A DNA stretch of 23,020 bases from Myxococcales bacterium UBA1238 (GCA_002309015.1 DBWM01000070.1:179441-202460), one strand, 5' to 3'. Counted from the first letter of the stretch, positions 15,628-22,747 are shown. The notes: a model not told the origin generated them from the letters alone. Numbers and translations are program-made.

Positions 15628-17649
15628 ATGGATCGCGATGAATGGCACGCCTTTTTGAAAGAAGCGTGGAGGGATGCGCTGTATCCGGCGTTTGTGCTCG
15701 GAGCGCTTTGCTTTTTGGCCGAGACCGCGAAGCTTTGCTTTGCGCACCCGTTTTTTGCCTTCGATCGTGCGATCATCTGGCCCGCTGCGTTTGGGATCCT
15801 GGGCCCTATGCTGGGGACTGTGCTTGTGGGATCGGTTGCCGGTGCGATTGTTGGGCAAAAGCGCGACGCTTTTTTGAGCAAGGGCTTTTTGGGAGCGGAG
15901 CTCGTTTACGCCTGGTCGCTGATGGTGATCTGTGCTTCGCAGACTTATACCGAGCTGGCGATTTTAGGGCTCGCCTGGCAGCGCAGGATGGCCGTATTGG
16001 TGGGGCTGGGGTTGCCTCTGATGGCGATCGGAGGGCTCCATCACTTTAAAGTGAAGCCGATTTACCGGGCGCTCTGGCTGATGATCCTTTATCTGTTACC
16101 GCTCCACTGGGCCTCGTTGCCGCGCTTTTTGTTTAAATGCCTGTTGCAGCGGAACTGGGCGGTGGAGCATCAAATCTTCGATGCGCTGAAGCTGGGCCTG
16201 CTCTCGATGGCGGTGGTTGCGGTCTTGTGGTGGGGGCTCAAACGATCGATGCGATGGGGATGCGCGCTGATGGCGGGGATTTGGGCCGCCCTTGTGATCG
16301 CGACTACGCCTCCGGCAATGGAGAAGGTTCCGGGTTTACCGAAGGCGCAGGGCGATGTGATCGTCGTTCTTCTCGATGCCCTGCGGATGGATTACACGTC
16401 GCTTTCAGGGGATCCTGCCCGGAGGGATGAGACGCCTGCGATGGCGGTGCTCGGTCGCGAGGGGGTGGTCTTTGAGACCGCTTATTCGCCGGCAAGCAGC
16501 ACTCAGTTTTCATTGCCTGCCATGATGGGGGTGGATTTCATCGATCCATCGGTGGGCTATACGCGATGGACCGATGACGATGCGCGCTTTAGGGAGAGCC
16601 TTCCGGGTCAGCTCGAAATGCGCGGCTATCGGACGGCGCTTCTGAGCGATTTTCCCGAGAAGGTGATTCTGGGACTCGATAAGCTTCGCTGGTCGCATGT
16701 GGTAAAGCCCCGTCAAAGTTTCTATGCGTTTCAATGCTTTGGGAACCTTTGGCAAAAATACGGCAGAAAGGCTCCAGGCGTCAGCCTGCCTCTGGGGGAC
16801 TTGGGGCCGGCTCGTCAGCTGAGCGCGCTGCTTTCGGAGTCCGATCAACCCCTGTTCGCGTTCTTTCACCTTTCGGTGCCGCATTGGCCGCACGACATCG
16901 CGCCTTATCGCACAAAACGGCCGCCGGAATGGGATGCTTCTGAGGCCTGGCGATTTAACGAGCGGGTACGTCTGCGTCAGCTCGCGCCTGAAGAAGCAAC
17001 GTCTTTAAAACAGGCGTATCGGCGCGCGGTTTGGGCAGCAGATGAGCAGGTTGAGCAAATCATCGGCGCGCTTCGGCAGGCAGGACGCCTGGAGAACGCG
17101 CGCATCGTGCTGCTTGGGGACCACGGTGAGTCGATGATGGAGCATGGGGAGATCGGTCACGGGAACCTGCTTTACAAAGAAACGATCCTGCCGCCTTTGG
17201 TTTTGAAGGGGCCTGGCATTCAGACAGGGCAGCGCATCGGGGAACCGGTCACATCGCGCCATCTGATGAAAGCCCTGCTCGTCTGGGCAGACGGCGGTGA
17301 CCCCATCGCGGTCTTAAAGGAAAGTTTATTGAGGGATGAAGACGGTCAGGCGCAAATCCTGGTCGACGGATTGTACGGCCATCTCATCGTATGGGGAGAC
17401 TGGCACATGATCTGGAACCGCAATGAAGATGATCAGGGGAAGCCTTCCGCATCGATGAGTCACCCTCCCTTTGAACTCTACAACCTCGCAGATGATCCGG
17501 GAGAGCGCGTCAATCTGGCAGCGAAGGAGCCCGCCTTGCTGCAAAAGCTTCAAAGGATGATGGTCGAGCATCCCGATTTACCGGAACGGTTTCGCGAGCC
17601 ATTGAGAAAGCTGATCGATCGATCACAAACCGTGCCTGACAAACCGTGA
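15628..17649 (+). CDS. Membrane-anchored sulfatase-fold (alkaline phosphatase superfamily) enzyme
   Basis: A 673-residue protein. The first ~230 residues hold six or seven hydrophobic helices (for example AAFGILGPMLGTVLVGSVAGA, LWLMILYLLPLHWA and LLSMAVVAVLWWGL). A large domain follows with the sulfatase/alkaline phosphatase fold: DVIVVLLDALRMDYTSLSGD (first metal ligand Asp), a nucleophile region SPASSTQFSLPAMMG, FFHLSVPHWPHD, and LLGDHGESMMEHGEIGHGN (metal-binding Asp-His and His). The sulfatase signature CxPxR is absent. A Ser or Thr would therefore be the nucleophile, as in phosphoethanolamine or phosphoglycerol transferases such as LtaS and EptA. Transfer or hydrolysis on an envelope lipid or glycan is likely. 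ATGs at 15625 and 15628 are both possible. GGAG at 15616 favours the second. Confidence 0.82.
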   Translation: MDRDEWHAFLKEAWRDALYPAFVLGALCFLAETAKLCFAHPFFAFDRAIIWPAAFGILGPMLGTVLVGSVAGAIVGQKRDAFLSKGFLGAELVYAWSLMVICASQTYTELAILGLAWQRRMAVLVGLGLPLMAIGGLHHFKVKPIYRALWLMILYLLPLHWASLPRFLFKCLLQRNWAVEHQIFDALKLGLLSMAVVAVLWWGLKRSMRWGCALMAGIWAALVIATTPPAMEKVPGLPKAQGDVIVVLLDALRMDYTSLSGDPARRDETPAMAVLGREGVVFETAYSPASSTQFSLPAMMGVDFIDPSVGYTRWTDDDARFRESLPGQLEMRGYRTALLSDFPEKVILGLDKLRWSHVVKPRQSFYAFQCFGNLWQKYGRKAPGVSLPLGDLGPARQLSALLSESDQPLFAFFHLSVPHWPHDIAPYRTKRPPEWDASEAWRFNERVRLRQLAPEEATSLKQAYRRAVWAADEQVEQIIGALRQAGRLENARIVLLGDHGESMMEHGEIGHGNLLYKETILPPLVLKGPGIQTGQRIGEPVTSRHLMKALLVWADGGDPIAVLKESLLRDEDGQAQILVDGLYGHLIVWGDWHMIWNRNEDDQGKPSASMSHPPFELYNLADDPGERVNLAAKEPALLQKLQRMMVEHPDLPERFREPLRKLIDRSQTVPDKP

Positions 17650-17914
17650 AGGCTGCCCAGTGAACTGAGAACGTTGCCCATTGGATCGCGAACATTGCCA
17701 ATTGGATCGCGAATATTGCCCGTTGGACTGGGAATCGTTCGCGATGGATCGGGAATCATTCCACATCGATCGGTGAATCTGCCTGTAAGACTGCAAACAG
17801 CGCGCGATCATTTGTGAATCCTGACTGGTCGATGGAACCGCATGCTCGAATCCGTCCAGACCGTTCAGAATCTGAACGCCTTTTGTAAACGATGAATTGA
17901 AAAAAGTTGAAAAA
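17621..17914. repeat. Degenerate 21-nt tandem array, type A
   Basis: Up to fourteen 21-nt units in unbroken register, starting inside the last ten codons of the sulfatase-fold gene. The consensus is GATCGCGAAC followed by ATTGCCCRTTG. GATC or a close variant opens units at 17621 (GATC), 17663 (AACT), 17684 (GATC), 17705 (GATC), 17726 (GACT), 17747 (GATC), 17768 (GATC), 17789 (GACT) and 17831 (GATG). The units at 17684 and 17705 are near-identical. Later units (from 17852) are strongly decayed. No gene lies within it. The period equals two helical turns or seven codons. It differs from REP/BIME elements, which are palindromic, and from CRISPR, which has unique spacers. Confidence 0.8.
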
Positions 17915-17959
17915 ACGCTGGCCAAATTGGTCGATGAGTGGTTAAATGAGCCCTGTGGT

Positions 17960-17981
17960 TTGCGGCAGAGGTTTGCCGCAA
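17960..17981. promoter_or_regulatory. Perfect inverted repeat upstream of the 161-residue protein gene
   Basis: TTGCGGCA and TGCCGCAA form a perfect 8-bp stem with loop GAGGTT, followed by CTTTTAAC. It lies 36 nt before the ATG at 18017. It may be a repressor operator or a leader hairpin (attenuator). The following T-run is short for a terminator. Confidence 0.5.
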
Positions 17982-18016
17982 CTTTTAACGTTGACCTTTG
18001 AAGGAGAGTCGGTCGC

Positions 18017-18502
18017 ATGTTTTACGAGATGAAGGGCGCTTTAACGGAAGAGCAGGTTGCGCAGGCGAATAAGGATCTCGATTCGCTGGACGAGATGTTT
18101 TCGGCAGTGGGCAGGCCGCTTCAGCAGAGTGAGCGGGCTGAAATGCTGCGGGCAAAGCGTGGCAGTGGGGCGATCATCGATCTCACTCTGGATATGGCCA
18201 AAGAAAAGGGATTGACCCTCGATGGCAAACCGATGGCAGAGATTGAAGAGGCGAGGGCGCTTCGGATGCAGTTGCCCGCGCTCATTCACCGCCTGGAGAG
18301 CATCCTTCAGCTTGCAAACGATACCCTTTTAACGGCCAACGGCACCCTTTGGGACGGCTTTTTGGGTTATTACCGCGTGCTCGGGGCCATGGCCAAAGGC
18401 GACGCCGACATCGCCCGCCGCATCAAGCCCGTCAGCGAATTCATGGCGAGGAGCAGCCGCAAGGGCTCAAAGGCGGCTTCCACCGACGACGACGTCCTGT
18501 AA
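18017..18502 (+). CDS. Uncharacterised 161-residue cytosolic protein
   Basis: I do not recognise this family. The protein has no signal peptide or membrane helix. It is predicted mainly helical and charged: TEEQVAQANKDLDSLDEMFSAVG near the start, then IIDLTLDMAKEKGLTLDGKPMAEIEEA. A middle part (about residues 85-140) could form long amphipathic helices (LIHRLESILQLANDTLL, GFLGYYRVLGAMAKGDADIARRI). The C-terminal tail is low complexity (SSRKGSKAAS, then Asp-rich). It is a single-gene unit with an AAGGAG RBS 10 nt upstream, a perfect inverted repeat in its leader (17960-17981) and its own terminator (18577). These make it a real, separately controlled gene. Function is unknown. Confidence 0.8.
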   Translation: MFYEMKGALTEEQVAQANKDLDSLDEMFSAVGRPLQQSERAEMLRAKRGSGAIIDLTLDMAKEKGLTLDGKPMAEIEEARALRMQLPALIHRLESILQLANDTLLTANGTLWDGFLGYYRVLGAMAKGDADIARRIKPVSEFMARSSRKGSKAASTDDDVL

Positions 18503-18576
18503 GCGATCGCTGAGTGTTTGCATGCTGCCGTAAGGCCTGCCAGCGCGCGCGGCATTGCGGCTCGATTCAAAGAAGG

Positions 18577-18609
18577 CGCCTGCCGATCAAACGGTGGGCG
18601 TTTTTTTTA
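18577..18609 (+). terminator. Rho-independent terminator after the 161-residue protein gene
   Basis: CGCCTGCCG pairs with CGGTGGGCG (two G-T pairs), loop ATCAAA, then a run of eight T. It lies 75 nt after the stop codon. Confidence 0.85.
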
Positions 18610-18651
18610 TTGGGGTAAGGGCAGGGGAGTGAGCGGCAGGGCGGCTCGTTT

Positions 18652-18693
18652 GGGCAGGAAACAGGCCCGATCGAACGGGCAGGGGTTACTTTG
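18652..18693 (-). repeat. Two type A 21-nt units over the stop codon of the aldo/keto reductase gene
   Basis: Read on the minus strand, a unit ending CCTGCCCGTTC is followed by one beginning GATCGGG, the same junction as the type A consensus (ATTGCCCRTTG then GATCGCG). The first unit spans the stop codon at 18686-18688. The array is short and decays quickly downstream. Confidence 0.5.
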
Positions 18694-19939
18694 CGGCCTT
18701 ATAGGCTTCCGCTACGCGGCCAAGCTCTTTCGGAATATCGATCTTTTGCGGGCATCCGCCGAGGCAGGATCCACAGCCCACGCAGGCATCCGCCCGCTTT
18801 TTGGCATCGATGCTCTCGTAATCGCGCTTAAACCGCTTTTGATCGCGGGTGACCTGCCCCTGATTGTAGAGCTCGAACAGATCGGTGATGGGGATGCCCA
18901 ATACGCATTTGCAATACCGGCATGCCGTGCAGGGCACCGTCGGTACATTGCGAAAGATCCGCAGCGCTTCGGCAAGGGTCGCCTTTTCGGCGTCGTTTAA
19001 GGGCGCAATCCCGTTAAAGGTCTGCAGATTGTCTTCGAGATGCGCCATTTCGGTCATGCCGCTCAGTATCATGGCGATGCCCGGCAGCCCCGCAAGGTAA
19101 CGGAATGCCCAGCTCGCGAGGCTCCTTTGCGGTTCGGCGGCTTTTAAGACCGCAGCAGACGGCTCATCGAGCCGCGCAAGCAGGCCCCCTCGCAGCGGCT
19201 CCATGACCCATATGGGAATGTTGTGCGAACGGAGCACGTCGTAGTGACCTTTGGCGTCGATCAGGTCCCAATCGAGGTAGTTCAACTGAGTCAGCGCGAA
19301 GTCGAACGGATAAGTCTCCACGATCTGGCGCGTGACCTCGGGCTTGTCGTGAACAGAGAAGCCGATATGGCGCAGCTTGCCCGCCTTCTTCTGAGCCGCC
19401 AGGAACTCGTAGAGGCGAAGCTTCTTCACCGTCTGAAAACGCTCCGCGTTTAAGTTGTGAAGCAGGTAGTAGTCGAAGTAATCAGCCCCGATGCGCTGGA
19501 ATTGCTCCAAATAAATGCGCTCAGCATCCTTGGCGGTTTGAATCTGGCGCACGGGCAGCTTGGAAGAGATCGTGTAGCTTTGACGAGGGTACTTCTTTAA
19601 GGCGCGACCTAAGAAGCGCTCGCTTGCACCCTCGTGGTACGGGTAAGCCGTGTCGAAATGGTTGAGGCCGGCGCTCATCGCCCGATCGATTAAGGCCTGC
19701 GCTTTTTGTTCATCGATCTTCGATTTGTCGTCGCCCACCGTCGGCAGGCGCATGAGGCCGTAACCCAGCATCGGCAAATCGAGTCCCCCCACCTGGGTGC
19801 GCGGCATCTTGAGCGGGGAAGGGGATTGCGGCGTGGCCGTGCTGCCCTGAGCAAAGGTCTCACCGAGCCGCCAAAACGAACTGCATGCGCCCAATGCTGC
19901 GATCTTGAGCGCTCCCGTTAAAAAATCTCTGCGATCCAT
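18686..19939 (-). CDS. Tat-exported aldo/keto reductase with ferredoxin-type C-terminus
   Basis: A 417-residue protein of the ferredoxin-containing aldo/keto reductase group. A twin-arginine signal opens it (MDRRDFLTGALKIAALGACSSF), so it should be exported folded to the periplasm, possibly as a lipoprotein through C19. The barrel carries the family tetrad D96 and Y101 (HFDTAYPYHEG), K127 (ISSKLP) and H161 (YYLLHNLN). The C-terminal ~80 residues hold two cysteine clusters, PCTACRYCKC and CVGCGSCLGGCPQKIDIP (C386, C389, C392, C396), expected to bind [4Fe-4S] clusters. The first cluster's spacing is one residue tighter at its last cysteine than in usual relatives. AAGGTG precedes the ATG. The substrate is unknown. 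The export signal and clusters suggest electron transfer in the periplasm rather than plain NADPH-dependent reduction. Confidence 0.9.
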   Translation of the reverse strand: MDRRDFLTGALKIAALGACSSFWRLGETFAQGSTATPQSPSPLKMPRTQVGGLDLPMLGYGLMRLPTVGDDKSKIDEQKAQALIDRAMSAGLNHFDTAYPYHEGASERFLGRALKKYPRQSYTISSKLPVRQIQTAKDAERIYLEQFQRIGADYFDYYLLHNLNAERFQTVKKLRLYEFLAAQKKAGKLRHIGFSVHDKPEVTRQIVETYPFDFALTQLNYLDWDLIDAKGHYDVLRSHNIPIWVMEPLRGGLLARLDEPSAAVLKAAEPQRSLASWAFRYLAGLPGIAMILSGMTEMAHLEDNLQTFNGIAPLNDAEKATLAEALRIFRNVPTVPCTACRYCKCVLGIPITDLFELYNQGQVTRDQKRFKRDYESIDAKKRADACVGCGSCLGGCPQKIDIPKELGRVAEAYKAAK

Positions 19940-19999
19940 CGTTCACCTTTTTCGATTGAGGGGCCTGTTTTGCCACCGGAGGGAAGAGGGTTCTGATCG

Positions 20000-20146
20000 G
20001 ACGGCCGACGTTGCCCGTTTGATCGCGAAGGCAAGTCAACAGCTGGCGCGCGATGCCTGCATGATTGTGCGCGCTGCTCACCCGATCGCGGCTGTTTTCC
20101 GCTTGATCGGCTTTTTATCGCGTTTGATCAAGTCTTTTTCAAATTG
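20000..20146. repeat. Second 21-nt tandem array, type A
   Basis: Seven units in exact 21-nt register, opening at 20000 (GACG), 20021 (GATC), 20042 (GCTG), 20063 (GATT), 20084 (GATC), 20105 (GATC) and 20126 (GATC). The segment CGTTGCCCGTTT then GATCGCGAA (20009-20029) matches the array at 17621 at 19 of 21 positions, in the same orientation. Later units diverge in the second half. Confidence 0.75.
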
Positions 20147-20188
20147 TGCAAAAGAATTTAAAAATTGACCCGAGCTGTAAATTGAGTC

Positions 20189-20217
20189 TTGACGCTTTAT
20201 CGGTTTTGCGATAGAAA
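20189..20217 (+). promoter_or_regulatory. Candidate promoter of the queC-queE-folE2 operon
   Basis: TTGACG (20189-20194), 17 nt, TAGAAA (20212-20217), 37 nt before the queC ATG. The -35 is good and the -10 moderate. It could be the target of the helix-turn-helix domain fused to FolE2, but no clear palindrome was found. Confidence 0.4.
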
Positions 20218-20254
20218 CTGCGCCCCCATTGAACCCGTCAGAAAGGATTGGAAA

Positions 20255-20944
20255 ATGGCAGAACGCGCAGTGGTACTCGCCAGTGGCGGCTTGGATTCGA
20301 CCACTTGCATGGCGGTTGCGGCTTCTCGCAATCGGGAAATTATAGCTCTCTCGTTCTCCTATGGTCAAAGGCACAGCGTCGAGGTTGACTGCGCGCGCAA
20401 AGTAGCTGCCTATTTCAACGCCGCAAGGCATCTCGTCTTTGACTTAAGCCTGTTTCGCACCATCGGGGGATCGGCTTTAACCGCCGACATCGAGGTCCCG
20501 AAGGACCGAAGTTACGAACAGATGGGCGGAGATATTCCCATTACCTACGTCCCATCGAGGAATCTCATCTTTTTATCTTACGCTGTCGCCGTCGCGGAAA
20601 CAGCTGGTGCGCACGAGATCTACATCGGGACGAACGCCGTCGATTACTCCGGATACCCGGATTGCCGCGATGAATTCATCCGATCCTTTGCTCAGACCGC
20701 GAACCTTGCCACTCGCATCGGCGTAGAGGGGGGTGGTCTGCGCATCGAGACCCCATTGCAGAACCTGAGCAAGGGGCAGATCGTCGCGTTGGGCCAGAAA
20801 CTCGGGGCTCCCTATCACCTGACGATCACCTGCTATGATCCCGTCGACGGCGTGAGTTGCGGGCATTGCGACAGTTGCAGATTGCGTCTCCAGGGGTTTG
20901 CTGAAGCTGGCGTTGTCGATCCCATCCCCTACCTGAATCGCTGA
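20255..20944 (+). CDS. queC: 7-cyano-7-deazaguanine (preQ0) synthase QueC
   Basis: A 229-residue QueC, which uses ATP and ammonia to convert 7-carboxy-7-deazaguanine to preQ0, the precursor of queuosine in tRNA wobble positions. The N-type ATP pyrophosphatase motif is SGGLDSTTC near residue 10, followed by ALSFSYGQRHSVEV, TYVPSRNLIFLSYA and YPDCRDEF. The zinc-binding cysteines are in the C-terminal CYDPVDGVSCGHCDSCRLR. The start at 20255 is set by AAAGGA and by the family N-terminus; the frame upstream is an extension without an RBS. It is the first gene of a three-gene operon with queE and folE2. Confidence 0.97.
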   Translation: MAERAVVLASGGLDSTTCMAVAASRNREIIALSFSYGQRHSVEVDCARKVAAYFNAARHLVFDLSLFRTIGGSALTADIEVPKDRSYEQMGGDIPITYVPSRNLIFLSYAVAVAETAGAHEIYIGTNAVDYSGYPDCRDEFIRSFAQTANLATRIGVEGGGLRIETPLQNLSKGQIVALGQKLGAPYHLTITCYDPVDGVSCGHCDSCRLRLQGFAEAGVVDPIPYLNR

Positions 20945-20960
20945 GTGAGCTCGATCCTTC

Positions 20961-21569
20961 ATGAACCTTCACGCCTACCGCGTAAAAGAAATCCGTTACA
21001 CATTGCAAGGTGAAGGCGCGCAAGCGGGAAGGGCCGCTCTGCTTTGCCGATTTGCCGGCTGCGACCGGAAATGCCCCTTCTGCGACACCGACTTTAACGG
21101 TACCGACGGCGAAAATGGGGGTGTCTACAACAGCCCCCTCGAACTCGCGAGCCGGCTCAAAGCTTTATGGATCGGAAACCCACCCGCGCGCCCTTACGTG
21201 GTGTTTACGGGCGGTGAACCCACCCTTCAGCTCGACGCGGCATTGATAGATGCCTGCCATCAACTGGGCTTCGAATGCGGGATAGAGACACATGGCGGTC
21301 ATGAAGTCCCCCCTGGCCTGGACTGGATCTGCGTCAGCCCCAAAGCGTGGCCCCTTGCGCAGACTGCGGGATCGGAATTGAAGCTCGTCTACCCAGGCTG
21401 CGGCCTCGACCTCGAACAGTTTGAATCTCTGAACTTTCAATATTTCTACTTGCAACCCGAAGATGGGCCTCAGCTGAGCGAGCATCGCCGAGCGGCAGCG
21501 GAGCTTTGTCTGGCCAGACCTCAATGGCGCCTGTCTCTCCAACAACATAAGATCATAGGAATCCCATGA
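20961..21569 (+). CDS. queE: 7-carboxy-7-deazaguanine synthase QueE
   Basis: A 202-residue radical SAM enzyme that contracts 6-carboxytetrahydropterin to 7-carboxy-7-deazaguanine, the step before QueC. The cluster motif is C34-x3-C38-x2-C41 (FAGCDRKCPFCDTDF). The substrate and SAM regions are TLQGEGAQAGR at the N-terminus and FTGGEPTLQLD, IETHGG and ICVSPK later. The length is typical of the short QueE type. It starts 16 nt after the queC stop, with only a weak RBS (GTGAG), so coupling is probable. Its stop overlaps the start of folE2 (ATGA). Confidence 0.96.
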   Translation: MNLHAYRVKEIRYTLQGEGAQAGRAALLCRFAGCDRKCPFCDTDFNGTDGENGGVYNSPLELASRLKALWIGNPPARPYVVFTGGEPTLQLDAALIDACHQLGFECGIETHGGHEVPPGLDWICVSPKAWPLAQTAGSELKLVYPGCGLDLEQFESLNFQYFYLQPEDGPQLSEHRRAAAELCLARPQWRLSLQQHKIIGIP

Positions 21570-22726
21570 GCGAAGAAGTGAATTTGCCAGACTGCGCGTC
21601 GACCACCGACGATCGCAACCTGGGCATCAATCGTGTCGGCGTGCGCAACCTCCGTTACCCCATCGAAGTGCTCGATCGCACTCAGGGACACCAGTCGACC
21701 ATCGCGGATATTTCGATTGCCGTCACTGTACCCCCTGAGCAGCGCGGCACGCATATGAGTCGCTTCATCGAGATCATCGACAGTACGCGCGGAAACATCA
21801 GCCTGGAGACGCTTGCAGAAATCCTCCGCCGCGTGCAACGCCAGCTCGAAACTGATAATGCCTTCGTCGAAATCGCGTTTCCCTTCTTCATGATGCGGAA
21901 AGCTCCCGTTTCCGGCGTGCCATCGATGCTCGACTACCGGTGCACCTTCCGCGGCTCGCTGCACAAGAATGAGTTCGACTTTGCGATGACCGTGAACGTG
22001 CCGGTACATATCCTTTGCCCTTGTTCAAAGGAGATCAGCGAGCGCGGGGCACATAATCAGCGGGCGACGGTCAATGTGACGCTGCACGCGTCGCGATTTG
22101 TCTGGATCGAAGAGATTGTGGGCGCCGTGGAATCCTGTGCTTCATCACCTTTATACACGCTGTTGAAGCGCGTCGATGAGAAGCAGGTGACCGAGCAAGC
22201 TTACGACCGGCCGCGGTTTGTGGAAGATCTCGCGCGGGATACCGTCCTCGCAGTGCGCCGCATCGGGAACTACATCAGCGACATCGAAGTGACGGTCGAC
22301 AGCGAAGAGTCGATACACAACCATTCCGCTTACGCGCAGCTGTACTGGTCTTCGGAGAACGAGGGAGCCATCGAAGAAGCGGCGGCAGAGGAAGAAGCCA
22401 AAGAAGAAAAGGCCAAGGAACCGCTCCGCATTCAGGATGCCGCAGGTGAAGAGGCGATGCAGCTGGCCTTCGGACGTTGGGTCTATCATCAGCGAAAGCT
22501 TCACGGCATCAAGCAATGCCAGCTCGCCAAGATGCTGGGCTTGACCCCCAGTTATCTGAGCCGACTCGAAAAAGGCGGAAGGGCCTCCGACGGCTTCCTT
22601 CGCGATTTTGCAGCCGTGCTACATCTCGATCCCGTCATCGTATCCCTGCGTGCCGGCCGTGTACCCCAGTCTCTCCTCGATAAAATCTCAAGAGAGCCCG
22701 AGCGCTTCTTAGCGATGTTCAAGTAG
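21566..22726 (+). CDS. folE2: GTP cyclohydrolase FolE2 fused to a C-terminal XRE-type DNA-binding domain
   Basis: A 386-residue fusion. Residues 1 to ~265 are FolE2 (type IB GTP cyclohydrolase), which opens GTP to dihydroneopterin triphosphate, the entry to folate and queuosine synthesis. Conserved segments are TIADISIAVTVPPEQRGTHMSRF, the metal-binding CPCSKEISERGAHNQR (C151-R166), VDEKQVTEQAYDRPRFVED and ESIHNHSAYAQ. An acidic linker follows (about 268-285, rich in E, A and K). Residues ~301-363 are an XRE/Cro-type helix-turn-helix (FGRWVYHQRKL, QLAKMLGLTPSYLSRLEKG, FAAVLHLDP). Usual FolE2 ends near residue 260-300. No frameshift is needed and the two parts share one frame and similar codon use. 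The ATG overlaps the queE stop (ATGA). The fused domain suggests self-regulation of the operon, which is inference. Confidence 0.95.
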   Translation: MSEEVNLPDCASTTDDRNLGINRVGVRNLRYPIEVLDRTQGHQSTIADISIAVTVPPEQRGTHMSRFIEIIDSTRGNISLETLAEILRRVQRQLETDNAFVEIAFPFFMMRKAPVSGVPSMLDYRCTFRGSLHKNEFDFAMTVNVPVHILCPCSKEISERGAHNQRATVNVTLHASRFVWIEEIVGAVESCASSPLYTLLKRVDEKQVTEQAYDRPRFVEDLARDTVLAVRRIGNYISDIEVTVDSEESIHNHSAYAQLYWSSENEGAIEEAAAEEEAKEEKAKEPLRIQDAAGEEAMQLAFGRWVYHQRKLHGIKQCQLAKMLGLTPSYLSRLEKGGRASDGFLRDFAAVLHLDPVIVSLRAGRVPQSLLDKISREPERFLAMFK

Positions 22727-22747
22727 GGGTATAGCTTTCCATGAAAG

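Larger units (their letters stand above)
19940..20254. other. Divergent intergenic region between the aldo/keto reductase and queC
   Basis: 315 nt that holds the type A 21-nt array (20000-20146), an AT-rich segment (20130-20185) and the probable queC promoter (20189-20217). No gene or clear preQ1 riboswitch fold is visible. The frame open upstream of queC lacks an RBS. Confidence 0.6.

Noticed and set aside
17650..17914. CRISPR array
   Set aside because: Units are contiguous 21-mers with no unique spacers, and there are no cas genes.
20189..20254. preQ1 riboswitch ahead of queC
   Set aside because: The leader has a C-run and some A-rich sequence, but I could not draw the required stem with pseudoknot, and the promoter leaves only about 30 nt of leader.
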